The position numbers were made by a program, and so were the translations under genes. Source: Schizochytrium sp. CCTCC M209059 (lineage: Eukaryota; Sar; Bigyra; Thraustochytrida; Thraustochytriidae). Taken from it: a stretch of 64,000 bases of DNA. The DNA lies in contig KN805406.1 in NCBI GenBank assembly GCA_000818945.1, positions 186,001-250,000 on the forward strand, written 5' to 3'. The notes beneath the pieces were generated by a model that saw nothing but the letters and a program-made list of their open reading frames with translations, made no database searches and was not told the origin of the DNA. This document shows positions 34,006 through 42,847 of this stretch, one piece after another (within the stretch, counting starts at the first letter, position 1; the number at the start of each line of letters is the position of its first letter).

Positions 34006-34881
34006 AGGTAAAACATATCAACAGAGTAGTGTAACGAACGAATGACCGAATGATGGGGGAAAAGGCGGACGAAGTAGGCGCGCGATGAGCGATGAGCCAA
34101 AGACGACGAAAGCAAGTTCAATACCGAGGGGGGGGGGGGTCGCGNNNNNNNNNNAACCGGGGGGGGGGGGGGGGTCGCGGGGGTGTCTCGGGCATAATGA
34201 GGATCAACAAAGCGTCGACCGGTTTCCTCAAAGGGCGTAACAGCCAGCCTGAGATTCTCGTATGTACATCAGAAGGTTCACGTATTGCCAGCCTTGAGAA
34301 CTCTGCATACACCTCATGTGCGATTACCGGCTTTCTTTTACTAGTCTAGACTATACTACTTACTAACTTTAGGCCTACTACTTTTTCTACTACGCATGCC
34401 GACGATGAGACATGTTGCATGTTTGTGCAGTTGTGTATGGGACAGACATGCGGGAAGGTATGCGATGATAATAATAGTCCTCCCTGTCAAAGAAGAAAGA
34501 GGGGACAGATGCAAAAAGAGTGTGTACATGCGCCTTGCATCCATTGACGCGAGAAAAATGAGCGTAAAAAATGGCGGGGGGGACGCAGACGAACAAAGCT
34601 GAGTCTGAAATCTCCGTACCACCACGTTTGCTTGAACGCAAAAGATAAAAATGAAACGAGAAAATAAAAGACGAGACTGACTGACGGGCTGACTGCGAGA
34701 CGAGACGAAGCGAGACGAAACGAATTGAAGCTGATGGGAGCGGATCGAATCTTGACACAAAGAATAGCCCCATCTTCAATTTTCTACACACGCGAAAAAA
34801 AAAAAAAAAAGGCCATCACCAGTACTCAACCCCGCTTGCTTTTGGAATCATTGTCCAAAAAGTGTGTTGCTGACTCTAAGG
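34006..34881. other. Convergent 3' spacer with assembly gap and poly-A run
   Basis: It separates the 3' ends of IQCA1 (+) and the ankyrin gene (-). It contains the N-run at 34145-34154 with G-runs on both sides, A/T-rich sequence at 34330-34400 and 34640-34680, and a 16-base A run at 34795-34810. No open frame shows a recognisable domain. Confidence 0.6.
34145..34154. other. Assembly gap (10 N) flanked by poly-G runs
   Basis: Ten N characters interrupt the sequence. Both sides carry the same pattern, a G homopolymer of at least ten bases followed by TCGCG, which suggests that two contig ends covering the same place were joined. Confidence 0.95.
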
Positions 34882-35892
34882 TCACTTACCCAGTCGGATC
34901 CCGAGACTAAGGCGCTGGCTAAGGCGCGACAGAGAGGAACGTTTCCTGGAAAGCGTGTGGATAATGGCCTCGCGGTGATCGGGGCTAGCGACGCCGAGAT
35001 TCTCGAGATCTTCGTCGCTGCATTCCTGACCAGCCTCAAGACTGGTGATATCCTTGTCGAAAAAGTCCGGAATGTAGCGTTCCATTGCGCACGAGCGAAG
35101 GCGCACCACAAGCTCTGAGCTCAACGCAAAGAGAACAAACGCCTTGAGCACCTCGTCTGAAACGCTCTCCGAAGCTGTAAAGTGCGCACGTTTCGGCGCG
35201 ATACCAGAGGCAATGAGAACCTTGACGACGTCAAGGTGCTCGCCTTCTACTGCGCTCAAGAGCGCGTCGCGACCACGAGACGTCTGGCAGCGCGGATCCG
35301 CACCACGTGAGATGAGCATGACCACAAAGGAGGCGTGGCCTCGGCTTGCAGCCACAAAAAGGGGCGTCGGCCCTGTCGATCCACGCCTCGATTCCAGCGC
35401 AGCACCTGCATCGCAGAGGATTTCGCCACTAGCGACGCTTCCAGAGGCGGCAACAAGGTGAAGTGGGGAGGCGCCGTCGGTTTTTTGCGCATTCACATCA
35501 GCGTTGTTGTTGATGAGAAGCTGGATCATTTCAGCCTTGGTTTCTTCGGGCGCATCTGGACTGCACGCCTCGAGGAGAGCCGTCCAGCCGTCATTGTCGC
35601 GAGCATCGAGCGAGGCGTTGTGTTTGAGGAGTACGCGGGCCATTTCGACCTTGCCAAAGGCTGCGCAATGGTGGAGTGCAGTCCAACCATCGTCTCTGCG
35701 CGCGTCCACGTCGGCGCCAGCCTCGAGCAGCTCGCGCAGAGCGTCCACGCGATGCCCCAGTACGACTAGGTGAATCGCCCTGTACCCGTTCTCGCTCACC
35801 GCCTCGCGCAGGTCTTCGTCAGCTGCAAGTTCGCGCACCGTGTCCACGTCGCCTGCGCGCAGAGCTTGCCACAACTTCATGGCTGCCGCCAT
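34882..35892 (-). CDS. Ankyrin-repeat and SAM-domain protein (336 aa)
   Basis: Six or seven ankyrin repeats cover about residues 5-235. Clear repeat starts are NGYRAIHLVVLGHRVDAL (35), DGWTALHHCAAFGKVEMARV (68), DGWTALLEAC (101), DGASPLHLVAASGSV (139), TGPTPLFVAASRGH (173) and RGRDALLSAVEGEH (206). A SAM-like helical domain follows (about 265-318: CAMERYIPDFFDKDI, then CSDEDLENLGV), and a basic Ser/Arg-rich tail ends the protein. Both modules mediate protein-protein contact, so an adaptor role is likely, but no specific partner can be read from the sequence. An alternative in-frame ATG lies four codons in (35880). The family is too common for orthology to be assigned. Confidence 0.82.
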   Translation of the reverse strand: MAAAMKLWQALRAGDVDTVRELAADEDLREAVSENGYRAIHLVVLGHRVDALRELLEAGADVDARRDDGWTALHHCAAFGKVEMARVLLKHNASLDARDNDGWTALLEACSPDAPEETKAEMIQLLINNNADVNAQKTDGASPLHLVAASGSVASGEILCDAGAALESRRGSTGPTPLFVAASRGHASFVVMLISRGADPRCQTSRGRDALLSAVEGEHLDVVKVLIASGIAPKRAHFTASESVSDEVLKAFVLFALSSELVVRLRSCAMERYIPDFFDKDITSLEAGQECSDEDLENLGVASPDHREAIIHTLSRKRSSLSRLSQRLSLGIRLGK

Positions 35893-36888
35893 CTTGCCTA
35901 ATCTTGTCCCGCGATCTCCTGGCTTGTCGCTGCGCGCGAGTGTTCGCCCTGCTGTCGCGCGCAGCCCTTGCCCGCGTCCTTCTTCACCCGTCCGCTTTCT
36001 TCAACGAGCCCGACGGGTCCGCACGCTGCGCCGCGCCGCGTACGTATCCGGCTTGCCGTTGCGGCTTTGCTCGCGCACTCGAGGCGTGCCGGACTCGAAA
36101 GAGGGGCATCCGAAGCTGAAGATCACGCCTCTCCCCTCCAACTTACTGCTCGTTCGCCTGCCCGTCCTCCGGCTGCGAGCAGAGCGAGGTCCCCTGGCTC
36201 GATCGCGTCGCGGCCCGCCTGGCGCGCGCCCTCCTCCTCCGATCTCCCGAGCCGCCCTCGGCAGCTGGAAAAGCTCCGAGCGGCGTCTCGAAGGAGCGAG
36301 CCGCAGCGGCCACGAAGCGCGCGCAGCACGTGCACGGCGAGGGCGGGGACCTAGGCTTTCTCCTAGCAATGGCATAGCCCCAGACGCGGTGCACACCCTC
36401 CCTATCTAGAGCGCTGCAGCGTCTACCCTGCTGTGCGTAGGGTGGAGCCCTGCCGTCCGCGAGACGTACGTATCATGTACCGCCCGAAGCGAATTCCGAG
36501 TCCGTCGCCCGACCTCGGGCCAGAAAGTGCACTTTGGGCCGGGTGCCTTATTGGGACGGACTCTGGCCGAACTGTGAACCGCAGAAGCACAACGAGGAAG
36601 GGCCAGCCAGCGTAGGAGCACGAACTGCGCAAGTGCCACGCAACCGAGCCAAGAGGACACACTGTTCGTATACTGATGTGAAGAACGGTCTGCGGCGCGG
36701 GCATCGTTTGTAGTGTGCACCCTCTTCTTGAACGAGGTTCTATGGCACCATGTCGAGGCAAAGACCGTTGCTTACATGTATATATTAGGACTCTAGGTAT
36801 ATAGCATCCCGGAAAGAAAAAGTTGCGCTCGCTATTCGTTGGCTCGTAAATGCTGTGTTTAGTCAAGAAAAGACTGTGGTTACGGAAT
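35893..36888. other. Intergenic spacer upstream of the ankyrin-SAM gene
   Basis: The first 500 bases are GC-rich and probably contain the ankyrin gene promoter. The part near 36750-36850, with TATATATTAGG and TATATAG, is more AT-rich and forms the 3' side of the membrane-protein gene. An open frame of about 176 codons runs on the minus strand at 36423-36953, but it has no recognisable motif and overlaps the end of the next gene. Confidence 0.55.
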
Positions 36889-38862
36889 TCACGAATAATT
36901 GACAGAGCTCTCTTCTTCCTCGGGGATGTCTGTCGGAAGCTCGTCGAGGGCAAGTACGCTGACGCTGCGGTGCGTACGACTTTTGTCCGTCCTCGAATTC
37001 ATCGAAGATCGACTGTTCTCGAATTTGTCCTCTGGCTCAAAATGCATGAGCTCTTGAAAAAGCTCAAAAAACTTTAAAGGCATTCTTGAAGTCACCATTT
37101 CTGGTCGCAATATCCACGGACTTCCCCTGCTGAAAAAGCCGAGAAGCACAGCTTTAAATGCAAAAATGAGAGAATTAATCATGTATCCCAGTACGTACTG
37201 CAGAGGATGAACATCGGGGATCATGGGGAATCTGAATCCGTCATTGATCGTGTCAGAAGACCCGCGAATAATAAGAAGGGTGGACAAAACAAGTCCAAGA
37301 AAAGATTCCAGCGCGATGACTACCCGGGTTCTGCTTGTCACGAGTTTGGCAGGAAGCGTATCCGAAAAGAGAGTCAGGATGCAGCCACCCAGAACGCACG
37401 TCCATCCAAGGGTGCTGAGCCACGAATGCATGCCAAAAATCGCCCAGCCAAAAGTCAACAACAGATTAAAAAGCACAAAGAGTACTTCGAAGCTCTTCAA
37501 AAGCGAACGCATCAAACGAACGTTCATCATCAACATGAGCGGGTACGAAAATGTGGCCACCAATATAAATCCGGGAATGGCAAGCGTTCTATATCGCATC
37601 TGCGTTGCCGCAATCACGCCCAGGGCCATTCCTGCGCCGAGACAGAGTTCGGTCGCAAAGAGGATTCGAGGCTTGAAGAACCTACGGTACAAAAACCGAT
37701 ACGCTCGAACCGATAGGAAATGTGACATTACGCAGTCTGCGTGAAGCAGAATGTAAGGTTTGATGACCGGGTAGACAACACGTACAGACTCCGTTGAGCC
37801 TCCAGTCAGGGAAGAGTCTACCGTACTCGTCTCGAGCTTGCAGAGAGCGTCGACGATAGTTTTGAGACGTATCATATCTTTTGGAGACAAAAGGATGGAG
37901 CGCATGTGACATCGCGCAGATGGAAAGCGATGACTTGCATTTGTCCAATGATAGACAACAATACGCAGCTGATATATAGCAAGGTTGAAGGCGAGAAAAG
38001 AGATGCGTATCTTGAGATCGTGCGTAAACCCATCGAGCGTGAAGTATCGATTCTGGAGTTGTGCAATATCGGTTTGGTTCAAGACAATGATCAAAATAAG
38101 CAAAATAAGACCCGTCCCGGAAGCCACTGCCGTCCTCCGACCGCGAAACGCTGGTATTGTGGCTTCTTGATAGCAATACAGAATGCCACATGCAAAAAGT
38201 CCGACGTAACCCACGAGCACAGGCGCTGAGTGGGGATAGCCCATAAAGAAGATTGACCAGAGAATCACCACATTGCACAACATAAAATTGCACGAGAACT
38301 GCTGGAGACAAAAGCGCAACAGAGTCGTATTGAGAAGCAGTATGCCATAAAGGGCTGGAGGTATCAGCAAAAGTCCGCCAAAGGCCATCCAAGATGCAGG
38401 ATCATGAATCCCAAAGCAGTAAAGGACTGCTCCTGCAATGAGCATGGCGTTGAAGACTACCATGCGCGTAACCAAAGTTTTTCGCGATATTAAAAGAGAC
38501 TGTACTGGTAAAGGCAAAAACATACTACAGATAGTATGTTTGCTCTCAAAAACAATGGCGCGTCCGACTGGAAGATAGACGCGCACATGTTGGTCAGCGC
38601 GATATACTTGATCGTGAATCTCATCCACGTCTTTGGCTATGGCATCCTTTTGCTGTGCCATGTAAAGTGTCTCTTGCTGGGCACGCCGTGATGTCATACG
38701 GTCAAACTGGTCAGCAGAATTTGGAAAGACACGAGCTCCTCCCCACGCCCTCAATTTCCTTATGCTTGAGGTTTCCTCGGCAGTAGAGTCGTCGACGCTT
38801 GCGCACGGCGACGCTTGCGACAGGGCTCCATCCATCGCGTCGGCGCCATTCTCTGCGGCCAT
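36889..38862 (-). CDS. Polytopic membrane protein of unknown family (657 aa)
   Basis: I do not recognise this family. About 130 hydrophilic N-terminal residues (acidic start, then DQFDRMTSRRAQQETLY and DQHVRVYLPVGRAIVFES) are followed by 11-12 likely membrane helices. Clear ones include VVFNAMLIAGAVLYCFGI (about 135), LLLIPPALYGILLLNTTLL (about 165), GTGLILLILIIVL (about 250), CLGAGMALGVIAA (about 403), FVLFNLLLTFGWAIFG (about 455) and ALESFLGLVLSTLLII (about 510). A polar loop of about 90 residues separates two halves of roughly six helices each, and the tail is Ser/Thr/Arg-rich and acidic. A transporter or channel-like role is possible but unproven. The first in-frame ATG is at 38862. A decayed relative of its N-terminus lies about 1.1 kb upstream on the same strand (39972-40266). 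Confidence 0.8.
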   Translation of the reverse strand: MAAENGADAMDGALSQASPCASVDDSTAEETSSIRKLRAWGGARVFPNSADQFDRMTSRRAQQETLYMAQQKDAIAKDVDEIHDQVYRADQHVRVYLPVGRAIVFESKHTICSMFLPLPVQSLLISRKTLVTRMVVFNAMLIAGAVLYCFGIHDPASWMAFGGLLLIPPALYGILLLNTTLLRFCLQQFSCNFMLCNVVILWSIFFMGYPHSAPVLVGYVGLFACGILYCYQEATIPAFRGRRTAVASGTGLILLILIIVLNQTDIAQLQNRYFTLDGFTHDLKIRISFLAFNLAIYQLRIVVYHWTNASHRFPSARCHMRSILLSPKDMIRLKTIVDALCKLETSTVDSSLTGGSTESVRVVYPVIKPYILLHADCVMSHFLSVRAYRFLYRRFFKPRILFATELCLGAGMALGVIAATQMRYRTLAIPGFILVATFSYPLMLMMNVRLMRSLLKSFEVLFVLFNLLLTFGWAIFGMHSWLSTLGWTCVLGGCILTLFSDTLPAKLVTSRTRVVIALESFLGLVLSTLLIIRGSSDTINDGFRFPMIPDVHPLQYVLGYMINSLIFAFKAVLLGFFSRGSPWILRPEMVTSRMPLKFFELFQELMHFEPEDKFENSRSSMNSRTDKSRTHRSVSVLALDELPTDIPEEEESSVNYS

Positions 38863-39971
38863 CTCGTCCACTCACGACTGAGACTTGTATCAGCGGCGGG
38901 GCACTTGCATCGTCGCGCGTCGGAAAAAAAAAGGAGGTATAAAGCAAGACAGAGCAAGACTCTGGCAGAGTCGTTCACTTATTTCCGGTCAGCGCCGATG
39001 CCCCATGGACCCCGCACTGGCGTTAAAAACGGCGTAAGAGGCGCCGCCGAACAGGGACAGGTAGTAGAGCCTATTTAATGTTTTGAGCCAAGTGAGCAAC
39101 TTGGCTCCGTGCCTGAGACTCTCCCTTCGGCTGCTTTCAAACGTCAACGGATCTCTGGGAACTCGACGTCGTCAAGCGCCTACACCTGTTGCAGACTGCA
39201 GAGAGAAGAGTGTGATGGCAAGAGACTCTAATGCGCAAGAACCATGGGTTGCTTTTTCTATTATAAAGCATGTACGCGCGTAAAGTCGTCAAGTAAAGCG
39301 TTCTGACATTGTGTTGGTAGATTCCCATTCTTACTGGACACCTTTCGTTCAGTCGCGAGTTTGTTCAGTGAGACTGAGCGGAAGGTGACTTTTTGAGCAT
39401 GGGAAAGCCACCACTCAGCTGCCAGTCGATCCGCTGCCAAGCATCAGGATTGCACGCGTCCATTAGGCACTGGAGATGAACACACATTTCATTTTTTTTC
39501 ATCTTCTTTTCCCTCCTTGATGGGCTTGGCTGACGAGAACGATGGATTTGCGCGGAAAGTTAGAGGTTTAGGCAACGAGATCTTGTTTTGCAAAGACCCG
39601 GCAAGATTCGTCAAGACCCACGACTCAGCAATACAAACTAGGCCCCTACTTACATGCTAGTGAGGTAAACCTAGCTTCGACAAAGAGCCTTGTACGAACA
39701 AATTGACAAGACTTCCTTCCACCCATTCTCGAAATCCCTCCTTTTATGAACCGACGTCAAGAAAATTTGAACATACCAAGCATTGTGGGCAAGCAGGGTG
39801 CTAACCGTCGGTATTAATTGCGATCGCGTCTTCCTCAAAAGGAAGTCTGAAAAGAAGAAAGAAAAAGTGCAGACCATGGATTGGTTCCCACGACAAGAGG
39901 AAACAGACAGACGGATATCATTCATACCTTTCCAATAAAGGTTCGCAACTTTCAAGTTATCGAACACAAAT
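38863..39971. other. Intergenic spacer upstream of the membrane-protein gene
   Basis: No convincing gene. It holds a perfect 9-base-pair hairpin at 39085-39107, a T-rich run near 39488-39512, and A-rich sequence near 39855-39870. A minus-strand frame of about 104 codons at 39671-39985 has no ATG start and no similarity that I can see to the intact membrane protein. Confidence 0.55.
39085..39107. repeat. Perfect 9-bp inverted repeat (hairpin)
   Basis: GAGCCAAGT and its exact reverse complement ACTTGGCTC are separated by five bases (GAGCA). No T-run follows, so it does not look like a terminator. Its role is unknown. Confidence 0.8.
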
Positions 39972-40005
39972 TCAGTTCCGTTCACCCCCCATGACTATCC
40001 CTTTC

Positions 40006-40041
<36 letters not shown>

Positions 40042-40266
40042 GAGCTGCCAATGGACAAATCTTGGTCGAAAACGATGGCGCGACCAACTGGGAGATTGAC
40101 GCGCACGCGCTGGTCCACTCGAATTGAGATATTCCTCGACTTTCAAGATGTCCTCGGCAATCGTCATTGTTTGCTGCGAGACAATCGTGTCCTCAAACTG
40201 GTCGTTGCTGGAGGCCATAATCTGTCTCGAGTCCGCGTATTCGGGAGGAACGCGATTTCGCAACTT
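39972..40266 (-). pseudogene. Decayed N-terminal fragment of the membrane-protein family
   Basis: Two minus-strand frames together match the N-terminus of the intact protein at 36889-38862. In the first frame (about 40266 to 40115), KLRN-RVPPEYADSRQIMAS aligns with KLR...RVFPNSADQFDRMTS, and the match continues through SQQ...IAEDILKV. In the second frame (about 40115 to 40050), DQRVRVNLPVGRAIVFDQ matches DQHVRVYLPVGRAIVFES at 14 of 18 positions. The frame changes between the two blocks, about 16 bases standing where 15 are expected. The second block then runs into a (GCA)n alanine repeat and a stop at 39972-39974. No membrane helices follow. It is most likely the remnant of a tandem duplicate. 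An unrecognised intron or a sequencing error is less likely. Confidence 0.65.
40007..40040. repeat. (CTG)n microsatellite
   Basis: Eleven CTG/TGC triplets lie at the 3' end of the decayed membrane-protein fragment and read as poly-Ala or poly-Ser on the minus strand depending on frame. Confidence 0.95.
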
Positions 40267-41061
40267 CCCTGCATTGCGTGTGCTCCTCTCTCCTTCTTTT
40301 CTCGGCAACTCTTCACACCTGATTGCGACGACGCCAGCGACGTCTCCTCATGTGCCGTCTTCGTGGCTATGCTCACCATCTCTTTCATTTTTGTCTAGGG
40401 TCAGATGCTGCGCCAGATTTTCTCATCCGCATCTCTTGCTCGTTTCACTCACGCATTGTTATGCGTCATCCTCTTGCCTTGTTCTGCCCGTTGTTCCTGT
40501 GCAGTGGAGTGAACGTTTACGTGCCACGCAAAAGCCACTGACAGCTTCTCATGGACCCCTGCGGGAGCCACTGCGTTCGTTTCGTGCAAGCATTTTACGT
40601 TAGGCCCTAGTGTCACTGACATGTGTGTCGGCCGGAGTGGCCGGCCACGTGTCGACTCGCGGCGCCAGGGCCGACTGGATTCTTGGCAATGGATCTATAA
40701 CATTCTCTGAGCATTTCGATGATCACCCAAGTCATTGCAGAAGGGCCAAGGCTCAGACCTTGGAAGGCTTTGTAAAGCAGTGTCCTGAAACAAGCAAGGT
40801 CAGGCGCGATGGGCGTATTTCCAAGTCAAGGCCAAACGCAGAATCTTCAGATTTCACAGCAGCTGCAAGTTTCGTGTAGTACCGTGGTTTCTTTGTTTGG
40901 GATTGAAATGAAATATCAAAGACTCATGCAGGCCTAGGCCTACTACTGAACACTCGAAGACCGTGAGGAATTGGTTGGAGCCATTCAATAACTTTGAGCT
41001 AGCGGGATGCAAGTTTGATATCGCGTGTTGATTGTGCGTGTATGCATCATGAATAGGATAT
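40267..41061. other. Intergenic spacer, 3' of the GNAT gene
   Basis: No gene is supported. The region contains a 12-base perfect palindrome GTGGCCGGCCAC at 40637-40648. It is otherwise mixed-composition sequence between the decayed fragment and the acetyltransferase stop codon. Confidence 0.5.
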
Positions 41062-41577
41062 TTACTCTGCACTAGCATCGGGAAGGTCGACCTCGTACAT
41101 GAGGTAATGGCTCGGTTGCATGCCCATGGCCACATAGGTAGATTTGGCGCGCTCGTTGTCATGCTCGACGTAGAGGCGAACTGCAGCGGCCTTATCCTCC
41201 TTGGCGAGCGCATAGATCTTGGCGTACAGACGCTTGAAAAGCCCGCGGCGGCGGTGGTCCTTGTGCACATAGACCGACTGAATCCACCAGTAGTTGGCCG
41301 CATTCCATTCAGACCACTCGAAGGTGACCATGCTGCAGGCGACGACCATGTCTCCCTTCTCCACGACGAGGTAGAAACCCCGCGCGCCGCTGGTATCGCC
41401 AATAATGCCTTCGAGCCCACGCCGGATCTTATCGCGGTCAAGCTGGCGGTTCTCCGTCTCGATCGCGCTGTCGTTGTTGAAGGTCACCAGCGTCTCCACA
41501 TCCTCCAGCGTGGCGCGCCGCAGCACGTAGCCGTCCTCGGCCTCCCCGCTCGTCGTCTTCGCCTCGTCGCTGCTCAT
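41062..41577 (-). CDS. GNAT-family N-acetyltransferase (171 aa)
   Basis: A compact GNAT domain fills almost the whole protein (about 18-165). Visible family elements are the N-terminal strand YVLRRATLEDVETLVTF, a central FYLVVEKGDMVVACSMVTFEW, and motif A with VYVHKDHRRRGLFKRLY, whose R-R-x-G-x segment (about 110-114) binds the acetyl-CoA pyrophosphate. Motif B is near ERAKSTYVAMGMQPSHYLMYE. The sequence resembles small-molecule or amino-acid acetyltransferases of bacteria and fungi more than the NatA-type protein acetylases, but the substrate cannot be told. The ATG at 41577 gives a complete domain with a short acidic leader. The frame stays open upstream for another 280 codons, but that part is Arg/Pro-rich, compositionally like shuffled GC-rich DNA, and is not included. 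Confidence 0.85.
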   Translation of the reverse strand: MSSDEAKTTSGEAEDGYVLRRATLEDVETLVTFNNDSAIETENRQLDRDKIRRGLEGIIGDTSGARGFYLVVEKGDMVVACSMVTFEWSEWNAANYWWIQSVYVHKDHRRRGLFKRLYAKIYALAKEDKAAAVRLYVEHDNERAKSTYVAMGMQPSHYLMYEVDLPDASAE

Positions 41578-42847
41578 GGTCGCCGCGCGCCTTCTTTTTT
41601 GTGCGCCCGGCCTGCTCCTCGCCTTACTTCCCCAGCCCCTCGGCCTCCTTCCTCGAGCCTCGTCTCCGCGGCGCGCGTGAGCTCTCGGCGCTCGCCGTCG
41701 GTCTCTCGCTGGCAGCAAGTTAGCGATCTGCGCGCCCGGACCGGAGCCCGCGCCGCGCTGCGCCGCGCGCGGAACACGCCGCGCGCGCCGCCGTGAGAGC
41801 TCGCGCCAGCGCTCGCGCCGCGGCCTCGCGCGCTGGCCTCGCCCGGATGTCTTCGCGCGCGCGCGCCTTCTGCGTCTGCGTCTGCACGCGCGCGGGTTTG
41901 CAGCGAAGAGAGGCGGCGCTCTCTTCGCTCCGGGCTCGCGCGGGTCGCTCGCGTGGGACTCTCTCTCTCTCGAGCGCGCGCCCTGTACGGCGGCGGGACG
42001 ATTCAGGCCATGCGTGCAGTATGTCTTGAAGGCGCGGAGGTCTCGCTCCGATTCTGGGACTTCAAGACTGCGGCGAGGAGGAGGAGGGGAAGGGGAAGGC
42101 GAAGGGGAAGGCGAAGGGCGGTTGCTGCCGAGCGAGCGTGCGAGCATGCGTCTTGCGAGGGAGGTCGGTCGGTCCTTTGGAGGGCTCAAGATTTGGTTCA
42201 AAAAATGGTCCGGGATCTGGTATTTTTCAGGATGACTGAAAATACTGGTGCAGTTCTCAACGGAACTGCTGCGAAGGGCTTTTCGATCTGCGGCGTGCGC
42301 GTGGTGGCGGCTGAGAACCTGATGGGCGACGTCCCGCGTGAAGTTGCTCGCCTCGCTTCCCTTCATGACCGCGTGTCTTGGCCCGTGCCGTGCTGCCTGC
42401 CAGCGGATCCGGGCTCGCCTCGCTGCCAAGTACGCAAGAACTGAAGAAAGCGAAGCACGCTAGAAATCCTCGCCTCGAGAACGGCCTCGCGACGACCATC
42501 GTGGTCGACCGAAGGCGCGCGACGCCTCTGCCAAGCCGCCGCCACGAAGCGAGAAATGAAGTCAAGAATGCCCCAAGCCCCAAGCCTCGCGTCGAGCACG
42601 GCCAGCCTCGCGAGATGAGTTGACCATTGATTGTGTCGCCCTTGTGGAGCGTTGTGCTTTGCTCTTGCTTTGCTCTTGCTTCGCTGCGCTCTGCTCTGTG
42701 CTCTGCTCTGATGAGCTCTACAGCTACAGGCAGACAGACACCAAAGACGCGCGCGCGAAGGCGTCGCGCGCACGCGAAGGCCTCGCGCTCACGCGAAGGC
42801 GTCGCGCAGGAGGCGCGGGAGGAGGCCCGCGCGCTGCGGCCGGGGCG
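41578..42847. promoter_or_regulatory. 1.27 kb divergent spacer of GNAT and PRPF6 genes
   Basis: The GNAT-proximal 400 bases are extremely rich in CG and CGCG. A purine-rich block of GGAGG and GGGGAAGGC units lies near 42073-42120. The 80 bases before the PRPF6 start (from 42766-42769) form the left end of the duplicated unit and recur before the second PRPF6 copy. No gene is supported here. Confidence 0.55.

Noticed and set aside
36423..36953. 176-codon minus-strand frame between the ankyrin and membrane-protein genes
   Set aside because: It overlaps the 3' end of the membrane-protein gene and has no motif or plausible composition.
39671..39985. Continuation of the decayed membrane-protein fragment into the 104-codon frame downstream
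   Set aside because: It has no ATG, and its hydrophobic stretch does not align with the helices of the intact protein.
41107..41796. 229-codon plus-strand frame opposite the GNAT gene
   Set aside because: It mirrors the coding strand of a well-supported gene and has no motif of its own.
41578..42429. N-terminal extension of the GNAT protein by about 280 residues
   Set aside because: The extension is Arg/Pro/Ala-rich and follows local GC content. The ATG at 41577 sits directly before a complete GNAT domain.
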